Assembly (NCBI GenBank): GCA_028023455.1
Contig: JAQFVV010000208.1
Coordinates: forward strand, 1,150,093 to 1,214,092
Source: Epiperipatus broadwayi
Lineage: Eukaryota > Onychophora > Udeonychophora > Euonychophora > Peripatidae
Direction of reading: 5' to 3'
DNA length: 64,000 nt
The notes under the pieces: model-generated
What the model saw: only the letters and a program-made list of their open reading frames with translations
Databases searched by the model: none
Told to the model about the DNA's origin: nothing
Shown: in pieces, positions 55,828 through 64,000 of the stretch
Layout of the letters: the number at the start of each line of letters is the position of its first letter
Position numbering within the stretch: the stretch's first letter is position 1
Position numbers and translations under genes: made by a program

Positions 55828-56578
55828 AAAACACAAGTTAAAACTTGCTAACGCTTGTATTTATGACAATAGATGGCGTTCTACCAAAAACACCGTCAAG
55901 CATGTTGGTTTACATAAACGTCAGAGCAAGCATTCACTATCTCTAACTTAATTTCCACCTTCAGATCATGATTTCAAGCTATTTGCTATCGTCAGTGAAG
56001 GATAGGAATGAGAAACTAGATCTAAACACAAACTCTGAGCATTTATGAAACAGTTTCTATTCAGCTTGCAAGCGTGAATCTTTTAGACATGTAATGTCTT
56101 CAAACTCAGCATAGCAAGCCAGATAGCTATATGGGTCTGATATCAGTTCAGCATGACCACATAGTAGAGACCTCTGCAATATATATCATTGCAAGATAAG
56201 ACCTCAAAGGTACATTTATGAAAAACAAAACACAAGTTAAAACTTGCTAACGCTTGTATTTATGACAATAGATGGCTTTCTACCAAAAACACCGTCAAGC
56301 GTGTTTGTTTACATAAACGTCAGAGCAAGCATTCACTATCTCTAACTTAATTTACACCTTCAGATCATGATTTCAAGCTATTTGCTATCGTCAGTGAAGG
56401 ACAGGAATGAGAAACTAGATCTAAACACAAACTCTGAGCGTTTATGAAACAGTTTCTATTCAGCTTGCAAGCATGAATCTTTTAGATACATAATGTCTTC
56501 AAACTCAGCATAGCAAGCCAGATAGCTATATGGGTCTGATATCAGTTCAGCATCACCACATAGTAGAAGCCTCTGCAA
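55828..56578 (+). repeat. near-identical tandem duplication, 399-bp offset
   Basis: ACACAAGTTAAAACTTGCTA starts at 55831 and again at 56230; about 350 bp follow with only a handful of differences, ending at CATAGTAGA-(GA/AG)-CCTCTGCAAT. The two copies are separated by about 48 bp present once. Recurrent phrases: ATGACAATAGATGGCGTTCT / ATGACAATAGATGGCTTTCT, CAGTTTCTATTCAGCTTGCA. The low divergence makes it one of the youngest events in the window. Confidence 0.88.
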
Positions 56579-56629
56579 TTTGAACTTAAAATTTTCAGTC
56601 TATATTCATCCTTCACTTCAAACAGCCAA

Positions 56630-56860
56630 TACTCATGACATGTGAAAAAGATAAATGATCTCAATATGCATAATTCATGCAGAACTAACACTCATCACTT
56701 GGGGTAGATCCCAATCTTCCACACACATATGCAATCAGTGCTCAGCTTATATTAAGATAGCAATTCCTTAAACTTTAATGGACAGGCTTCAAACTTCTTA
56801 TCCTTCTAACAATTCAACTATCCATTTCATTAAAAAATCAATGATGGAATTCTCAAAGCC
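56630..56860 (-). repeat. tRNA-related interspersed repeat, head-less copy
   Basis: It shares ACATGTGAAAAAGATAAATG, ATTCATGCAGAACTAACACT, CATCACTTGGGGTAGATC-like, TATATTAAGATAGCAA, CTTTAATGGACAGGCTTC and AATGATGGAATTCTCAAAGC with 588-1215. The tRNA-like part is missing. Confidence 0.55.
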
Positions 56861-57600
56861 CTAATATTAAAAATCTTTTCTATTTACTCTCAACTTTATA
56901 ATTATTAGGTTTTTTTTATTCTTGTAACTTTTATAAATTGCTACATTGGAAAGCTTTCTCTTAAATTAAGATAGATACAAAGCATACAATTGTATTCATT
57001 TCTAAGTATCATTGTTGTTATAAGTTACCAGCAGAAAGTAATTATTATGAAAAATGTTGGCAACACTAAAGTGCTCTCTAACTTTATTTATTGTCTATGG
57101 TGTAAAAATATACCATAATATTTTCAGAGGCTAGAGTAATTTAATTCAGTGAAAATTCAATACAATTGCTTTAAGTCAAGGAATGTTATTAATAAGCATT
57201 GGCACATCGTCTCTCTTAATTTTAGATATATTGTCTGTTAGATTCTATTGTTATATAACTTAAATGGTTTATAATATTAATCTTTTGTTATTTAGTTATT
57301 AATAATTATTGAAGTGCCTTTAGAAAAGAGAAATTACAGTCAAATATTCTGCAATGAGTGGGAAATTTATGATGCACTTAAAATGTCTTTAAAATCAATT
57401 GCAATAGATATCATGAAAGTTTTTTCCAGTTATTAACACATCAATTTGTTTACAAGAATGAATCATCTAAAGTAGCATACTGATATAAAATAAACACAAA
57501 GACATTCACTGTTTCCAATAATAAAAACAAAAAAAGCAAAATTTCTTAAAGACCAAAGACATGTTTTCAATATTTATTGCTGAATATATTTCTTAATCAT
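56861..57600. other. AT-rich stretch, possible upstream part of the hAT remnant
   Basis: No terminal repeat or clear frame found. Confidence 0.3.
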
Positions 57601-57630
57601 ATATTTATTTTTTGACTAAAATTGTAAAAA

Positions 57631-58560
57631 ATGGTTTTTCAATTTAATGTCTGCTCTAGATTTAAAAACACTATTAAAAGTATGCTACTAAATGACAGTG
57701 GATTCCAGAAGTTTACTCTTATTATAGGTACACCTGCAAGTGTAATCATATTTAAATTTAGAGAAATTGTAATTAGGTATTTTAATTCCAATCAAAATGC
57801 AGTGATCTTTATTCTTACAACTACTAAAAAGTCTGACATCCATGAAATCATGAATACTTTGATAACCTGCTTAGAAAAACATGGCTTAAATGTGAGAAAT
57901 ATGGTCAGGTTAAAAACTAATAACATCCATAATGACTGGCATAAATAATGCTTGAATAAGATATTGAACCCTAAATACAGTTTATCTAATTTAACAGTTA
58001 TCAGATGTGTTTGTTATATACTACTCTTTCACAAACATAGAATTTCTCATAAGAGAAACATGCAAAGTTTTTTCATATGCACTTAATCATATCATTATAA
58101 TAAATAGATCAGTATTTGAAACTATCAAACATAATGAGAAATTTTTAAAAATGTCTAAATGTTGCAACAACCATTGGTTTTCTGTTAACAATTAGTGATT
58201 GCAAGAAATTTATTTAAATGGGAAAAGCTCAACTTATATTTTGTGTTAACCCAACAACAAATGTTAAACAGCAGATACATTTCACACAATATATGGTTAT
58301 GGGTCTAATCATATGCATGTTTTTTGGCAGAAGAGCATGAGAACACTTGTCAAAACTATAATTACTCTAGAAAATGTGTTTATTTCAAAGTTTAATTTGA
58401 TAAGAAAATTCAGCAAAAATTGTCTTTCAATCACAAATTTTGAAAAAAATGACACTCTTAAATGTGGTTTATACTCTTCATCAAATCAAAAATAACTCAG
58501 TATTATAACTTTGTTCAGAAATTGGATTTAACTAATAATGCTAATAAAGTACTAGAATAA
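57631..58560 (+). pseudogene. hAT-like transposase remnant 3
   Basis: The plus strand reads SDIHEIMNTLITCLEKHGLN then VRNMVRLKTNNIHND (57835-57945), then a shifted C-V-C-Y-x-L segment near 58005, NIEFLIRETCKVFSYA (58025-58078), IFETI-like, NEKFLKMSKCCNNHWFS (58135-58185, the conserved R-W block with R to H change), and decayed MHVFWQK onward. The G-T-D-N-A-S-V-M-x-G motif of hAT-type proteins appears as K-T-N-N-I-H-N-D. It is strongly decayed; ends not located. Confidence 0.55.
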
Positions 58561-58944
58561 AGACATAATATTAATTTTATTAAACGAAGCACAATAAATA
58601 GTGTTATACAATTTGAGGTTAATTTACAAAATACAAAAATGAAGCAAAAATAAATATCTTCACGGAATTGTCTGATTGGGCTATGTTAGTTCTGTTATTT
58701 TTTCAAATGCAGAGTGGGAGATTTTCAATAAAAAAAATGTCAGAAGTAAATAGAGAAGTAAGATGTCAACAAGTACATCAAATTACATTCTTTATGTAAG
58801 AAATAAAATGAAAATTTCCTAAAAGCACTATTTTAGACAATTCACAAGACATTCTAGCTGTAATTGAAAAATATTTGAAATATACTTCTGAAAAATTTAA
58901 TGTGGACTTTTTTATTAATCAGTCTTTCTTTTCCATGTGTCATA

Positions 58945-58998
58945 GCATCGGCCGGGACGCGAACCCACAACCGTCTGCAATCAAATGCGTTATCAGGA
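58945..58998 (-). repeat. tRNA-like 3' half (degenerate, Cys-like)
   Basis: On the minus strand: GATAACGCATTTGATTGCAG then ACGGTTGTGGGTTCGCGTCC. An anticodon-loop TTGCAGA (GCA) is followed, after a deletion of the expected 3' anticodon strand, by a T-arm GTGGGTTCGCGTCCC. Not a functional tRNA; probably part of a SINE or tRNA pseudogene. Confidence 0.45.
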
Positions 58999-59144
58999 AC
59001 ATCGTGAACTGCGTGAAATTGATTTTGGAAGACATATTTTTCTTTTGTGTTCTGTCTTAAATTATTGTGTGTGCTTTTTTGTAGAAGATATTCAAATTTA
59101 GTATCATGGAATAAAGGGTTTTGCTAAAAAGTGTTTGAAGTGGT

Positions 59145-59215
59145 TTGGATAAATTGTATTTATATAAGATATTACAACAAAATAAAGAAAAGGGTGATTT
59201 TAGTCATATTTCTTT
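59145..59215 (+). repeat. interspersed repeat, copy 2
   Basis: GATAAATTGTATTTATATAA then GATATTACAACAAAATAAAG matches 12842-12890. Confidence 0.5.
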
Positions 59216-59589
59216 TTAATGTGTTATTTTTTGTTTTATTATAAGAAATAAGTAAATGTTGATTTTGGATGAATTCTGATATGTAATTCTAATTTTGGCA
59301 TATCTAGAGGGTTTTCGATAGACTTGCATCATGTGGCAAGTGTATTCAATAAATACAAGATCAGAAGCAGCAGATTACTCCTTAACTGCTAAGCAGAATC
59401 AGCAGAGATTTGTGTTATTCTTTATATATATTTATAGGTTTTAAAAAGGCTTAATTTTTCAATTAATGAAACCTTAAATATTTAAATAAGAATATAATTG
59501 TCAAATTAAAGTTTGGTAATATAAACTTGTTTTAAAGAACTTTACTTAATTTTGGTGTATAGTGCTAAATTTGGTAATAGTATAAATAA

Positions 59590-61442
59590 CTGAACCCTAC
59601 CATCTGATGGTGCTCTTTTTTGCCCAATTCACATCAATATACCGATTCACAGGCCATCTGTTTGTTTACATAATATTACAGTAAAAGAATTTTTTTTCAA
59701 CCGGTTTTTATTATTTTTTCATCGGCGATGTAAACCTCCAAAGTTTTTTTTATTACATAATATTACGATAAAAGATTTTTTTTTCATCTGGTTTTTAATT
59801 TTTTTCCATTGGCAATGGTAAACCAGTTTTTTTTATTCCACCCGGGTTTTTTTTTTTTTTTTTAATAAACAAATACTTTGTTTTTAGATGGTCTAGGTGT
59901 GTTGGTTTGTTTGTAAATTAATGACTAACTGTCTGTAGGTTTCTTTACATAATATTACTTACGGTAAATCAATTTTTTTTCGCACGGTTTTTTTTTGATT
60001 TGTTATTTTAAAAAAACAAACACTTTGTTTTTAGATAGTGTAGGGGTGTTGGTTTGCTTTTAAATTATTGATGAACGCTTCGTCAGTTTGCTTACACAAA
60101 AATACGGTAACAAATACTTTGTTGTTTTTAGATGGTGGAGGGGGAGGTTGTTTGTTGCTTTTAACTTATCTTCTTTTTTTTTTTGTTGATGTTTTGATTT
60201 ACTGAAAGACTTCAACAATTCATTATTTTTTAATAAACCAACACTTGGTATTTTAGAGGGTGGAGGGGTTGTTTTGATTTTGAATTGTCGTTTTTTTTTT
60301 TTTTTTTCAAATCTTTACGCTACAGACAGCTTTATAATATGATAGCGAAAAGATCTTCCTTAATTTTTTGGGCCTTTAATTTAAAAAAAAAAAGACATAA
60401 ACAGTTCGTTTTTAAAGAACACTTTTTTTTTAAGTCGGGGGAGATGGGGTGGCGACTTCTTTTTGGATTTTCTTTTTGAGCATTTTATTATGTTACCGCA
60501 CAGTTCTTTATTATTATTTTATTTTTTTGGTGAGGTCTTTTAAATAAACTCTTAAACACTTTTTTTTTTTTTTTGGTATAATAAAATATTACCTACTCTA
60601 ACTATTGATGAAATTTATCATTACCTACCTACTTTATAATCATATGAACAACAAAAACAACAACAAGTTTCCCATAAAATAATTTATTGAATCAAAAAGA
60701 AATGAAACTTTGGACAAGTTCTGAACCAAAACAAGTAAAAAAAAAAAAAAAAACACCACCATTTTTGGGGGCATAAAAAACAGCAGTCAAGAGTAACATG
60801 CAAATAAAATAACAGGGGAAGCCTTATAGCTGTAAGTAATGAGATTTTGGAGCTTTTGAACCAACTTCCCTTATGCAGACCTACATAGGTACACTTGCAG
60901 GAGTTTCTCTTTCTGGAAAAACACAATATTGTGCATGGCCGTCTGGCAATTCATTCAGCTTCAACCAATTCGGACAACTTGCAGACGACATTTGACAGTT
61001 CTCGCATGGATTCGCCCATAAACGGGCATTTGCATGCAAAATCGGAAAAAACTGCTGAAAAAAGAACCTTTTCAAGTTGTATACAATTCAAAAGCATAGG
61101 GAAGCATGTGTGATGATATGCCAATTCTTAATATGGAATACTAATTCCATTATGCTTTCTAAAAAAAATTCTGACAATGAATTTTTGCAGAGTTTCGTCA
61201 CTTTCAAATACGGCCACCATCAAATCAGACTAGTGAGAGTTCAAGAGCACTCAATTGACAAATACTGTCGCAATGCAATGGGTGTAGTATTTTGTTACAT
61301 AATCGTAGAATACATCGCCCTCAGGTGGCCTGTTATGGCTCAAAAAACACCTCTTGTATTGTCAGCTGTAAGTTAAGGCTGCTAAAATGGTTTATTGATA
61401 TGCGTTTTGTAAAAAACAGCACCATCAGATGGTAGGGTTCAG
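59590..61442. mobile_element. 1.85-kb element with 25-bp terminal inverted repeats
   Basis: The left end CTGAACCCTACCATCTGATG then GTGCT is exactly complementary to the right end (AGCACCATCAGATGGTAGGG then TTCAG). Flanks are AA and TATTA, so a TA-type duplication is possible but not exact. The interior contains a degenerate tandem array (59680-60300), a T-rich section, and a more GC-balanced 60840-61380 with overlapping open frames on both strands (72 and 99 codons plus; 64 codons minus), none recognisable. Non-autonomous DNA transposon is the best description. Confidence 0.75.
59680..60300 (+). repeat. degenerate tandem array inside the TIR element
   Basis: Units repeat CATAATATTAC(A/G)-TAAAAGA, a long T-run, GG(T)TTTT, then ATGTAAACC / ATGGTAAACC; later units repeat ACAAATACTTTGTTTTTAGA then TGGT-(C/G)-TAG-GTGTTGG (59873, 60015, 60112, 60240). 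Confidence 0.6.
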
Positions 61443-61970
61443 TATTAATACTATTCTAAATTTATTGCAAAGATTTAACAGGTATCTTTTCATTGACACT
61501 TTTTAAATACTCATATGACTTTAATATCTATTGAAGACATGCACACTAAATAAGTACTTGAGGATGAGTTAGGTTTTCCATTGTGTTAAGAATATGTTGC
61601 TTCTTAAGAAAAATCATTAATGTGGTCAATTTGAGATAATGTTATAATGTTTGCTTTTGTAGGATTTATTAATGCTTGTAATATATTTTCATTAATTGTT
61701 TTATACATTTTATGAAATATTTTGATTTATTTGTAATAAAAGCAAAAATTTTGGTGTAGACTGTGTTTTAGCTGGAATTCAAAATTAATATAAGTACAAT
61801 TTTATTTTAGGTTTAACACTATTATATTGCTAATTTCTCTAGTTCACAAAGTGATAATACTACATTTACCCAAGACTAGGTTTCTGTGTCTGTAATCATG
61901 TTTATTGTAGAACATATATGTAATAATATTATAATTCAATGTCTGTATTTTTTCGAAGCAATGTACGTAA
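61443..61970. other. AT-rich stretch without recognised content
   Basis: No frame, repeat or RNA signature seen. Confidence 0.35.
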
Positions 61971-61974
61971 TTAT

Positions 61975-62645
61975 ATAATTGAATATTTATAAATACAGTA
62001 ATCAACTATATTGTAAAAATTTTATCCACTTAGGAGTGCTTTCTACTATCCTCATAGTCTTTGTCAACTAACACTTTGAAAGGCTAACCTTCCCACAATC
62101 CTGTGATCTTAACGTTTGCTGCTTGCTTGTTAATTAAGTTATATTTATATTTGTATATTAGCATAGCTTTTTTTATTTTTCTTTTGTTATATTTTTCAAT
62201 TTGCAATATTTTAACATTATTGTAATTGAAGTTAAAACCATAAATACATGAATTATTATAGTCATGAAAAAGGGATGCTAAAACATTATTATCTACTTTG
62301 CAATTTTGATTTGATTTCTGAAACTCTTTTTAACAACAGCAAGTGCTCTATTACAATAACAATTATAATAACGTTAAAATATTTCAATTACAATAATGTT
62401 AAATATTGCAACTTGAAAAAAATAACAACAAAGGAAAAATAAAAGAAGTTATTCTAATATACAAATACAAACATGACTTAAGTAACAGGTAGCCAGCAAA
62501 CATTAAGATCACAGAGATTGTGGTAAGGTTAGCCTTTCAAAGTGTTAGTTGACAAAGACTATGAGGATAGTTGAATGTGCTCCCCAAGTGAATAAAATTT
62601 TTAAAATCCTAGTTTGATTACTGTATTTATAAATATTAAATTACA
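61975..62645. mobile_element. fold-back/MITE with about 190-bp arms
   Basis: Left arm: AATATTTATAAATACAGTAA then TCAAC, AGGAGTGCTTTCTACTATCC-like, CTCATAGTCTTTGTCAACTA, ACACTTTGAAAGGCTAACCT, GTGATCTTAACGTTTGCTG. Right arm: CAGCAAACATTAAGATCACA, AAGGTTAGCCTTTCAAAGTG, TTAGTTGACAAAGACTATGA, GGATAG, TTGATTACTGTATTTATAAA. The centre of about 270 bp is non-coding. TA dinucleotides precede CAGTAATCAA on both sides, which would suit a Tc1/mariner-type end, but similarity extends past them. Confidence 0.8.
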
Positions 62646-62682
62646 CACACACACACACATATTATATATATATATATATATG
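62645..62682 (+). repeat. (AC)n(AT)n microsatellite
   Basis: An uninterrupted ACACAC tract followed by a TATATA tract, abutting the right arm of the fold-back. Confidence 0.9.
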
Positions 62683-62689
62683 GTATTAT

Positions 62690-64000
62690 TTACTGGAATA
62701 TAGCTGAGTTTATGTTTCTTGGCTTTAGCTAAACCCTCAAATTATGATAGCTAAGATTGTTTGTGTACGCTGTCAAAAGTAATTGTTTTAGTAAGTAATT
62801 GGGCATTATTCACTAGAAATGGTTATTTGTATTGGTAAACAATTATTGTAGTGTCTTTTGAAGATAAATATCTGTATTGGAAGCTTCTAAATAAATCAGA
62901 AAAAAATTGCAAAAGTTTGCTATAGATGTGATGTTAAAATGTGCACATACTGAATATTCACATCGATGTACAAAAAATAGGTATTGTAATTGAGTCAATT
63001 ATATTATATAGAAATTGCATTTTAAAAGAATAGAAAATTGCTCAGAAAAGAATAGAAGAATCCATTCTAAAAAATCAGAAGGATAAATAAACAAATAAAA
63101 TCAAATATTCTTATAAATAATGTGAGAGACTGATTCAGCCTTCATTAATAATTAATGATGTGCCAATAACAGTGGTAGTGAATACTGTTTTTGCAGTGTC
63201 CATTGAATTAAAAGTACTTGAGCCATTATTAATAAAAATAATAATCGTAACCAATAAAGCAGTAGAGTAGTGAGAATTGATTACCAAGGCAACATAAATA
63301 TCATTTTGCTCAGGATAAAACTATTTGTTTGCCATTGTTGTATCAGCCAGTGAGCACAATGATCTATAAAATCATGGCTGGTTTAGTCATTTAGTCTACA
63401 TGGTGGTCAATGCGATTGGTCAATGCAAACCAAATCATAAATAGAACACAATTATTAAAGGACTATACAGATGGGCTTGCTAATAAATTAGATCTATATT
63501 TTAGGATAAATCTATCAATCCTTAAACCTAAACAGCATGGTCATGAAGACAAAAAAAATCCCTTGCTGAAATGTAGATAGGTATTGGAGTCCTATACCAT
63601 AAGTTCTGCATATACTTCATGTCTACACAATTGGACAACACCATCACAGACATCAAGATCAACTAAGATGAGACTGTGAAACACCATGCAACAATGAAAA
63701 AACCAGATCCAATGAAAAAGAAAGACAAGATAAAAGAAAACCAGACTTGGCAGCTGAAACCAGATCCAAAAAATAATGAAACTAGGCCAAAAAAAGCAAT
63801 AAGATGGCCTAAACATTCACCAAGTTACTCTAAGAATTATATACTTCAAAGCTAACTTTTTTTTAGAGAAAAGGAGTGTTGTGAATTCATTCAACCTAAG
63901 TGAAGCTTACTTCAAATAATGGACTTGTCTTTACTACAATCTTATCAAAGACTAAAACTGACCAATATTATAATAATAAAGAGGAAATAAATATCTAATG
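62690..64000. other. AT-rich stretch with a Lys/Pro-rich open segment
   Basis: No clear gene. Plus-strand frame near 63620-63840 reads Lys/Pro-rich (HATMKKPDPMKKKDKIKEN, then TWQLKPDPKNNETRPKKAIR), with a stop upstream near 63665. It could be a retroelement tail-domain remnant. The hydrophobic minus frame at 63592-63816 is its shadow. Confidence 0.25.

Noticed and set aside
58945-58998. Functional tRNA-Cys
   Set aside because: Only a T-arm and part of the anticodon arm remain; the 3' anticodon strand and the acceptor/D-arms are missing.
1-64000. CRISPR arrays, operons, riboswitches or bacterial elements
   Set aside because: No regularly spaced identical repeats, no Shine-Dalgarno-led gene clusters; splice-site exons and eukaryotic transposons show this is animal DNA.

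Overview
The window is strongly AT-rich, repeat-dense, intron-rich animal DNA. Intron sizes (up to about 6.8 kb), spliceosomal GT/AG borders, hAT transposons, RTE/BovB-like and other non-LTR retrotransposons, and a Drosha gene whose conserved motif reads W-T-R-C-S-P all fit a metazoan. An arthropod (perhaps a chelicerate) is my best guess, but the sequence does not prove it. There is no sign of prokaryotic or organellar DNA.

Host genes. On the minus strand, four exons (13802-13894, 6276-6952, 4855-5016, 295-472) join with matching splice phases into one open 370-codon N-terminal part of a protein. It has a proline-rich stretch (14 consecutive P), then an Arg/Ser-rich region, then a W-x-R-C-(S/T)-x-S-x-x-Y-Y type motif. 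This is the layout of the N-terminus of Drosha (ribonuclease 3, nuclear pri-miRNA processing). The RNase III and dsRBD domains would lie beyond position 1. On the plus strand, a 49-bp exon at 50471-50519 encodes MGCACMKDEDSEDKTK followed by a consensus donor. It looks like the first coding exon of a myristoylated/palmitoylated signalling protein (LAMTOR1-like or Src-family-like N-terminus) whose remaining exons I could not find here.

Layout. 1-13.9 kb: drosha exons and introns, with tRNA-derived repeats, a roughly 36-bp minisatellite (2.1-2.6 kb), a poly(A) retroposon (3.6 kb), tandem duplications (7.2 and 8.2-9.0 kb) and a complete hAT element (9772-11404, 8-bp target duplication CTTTAATT). 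14-32.7 kb: a family of fold-back elements, LINE fragments, and a second hAT (29748-32077, target duplication ATCTATAT). 32.8-47 kb: five copies of an LTR about 2.1 kb long. One is a solo LTR inside a LINE with a 4-bp CTTC duplication. Two form a pair around 745 bp that begins with a tRNA-Lys-like primer binding site. 47-55 kb: MITEs, the MGCxC exon, an unusual promoter-like block with two perfect CArG boxes and a TATA box (51.0-51.2 kb), a TIR element with an internal duplication, and RTE-like LINE remnants. 55.8-64 kb: a near-identical 399-bp-offset tandem duplication, a decayed hAT transposase, a 1.85-kb TIR element with degenerate internal repeats, and a long inverted repeat.

Apart from the two host-gene pieces, essentially every recognisable protein segment is a decayed transposase or reverse transcriptase. 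The window is best read as the 5' half of drosha plus a nested repeat graveyard, with the start of another gene near 50.5 kb.
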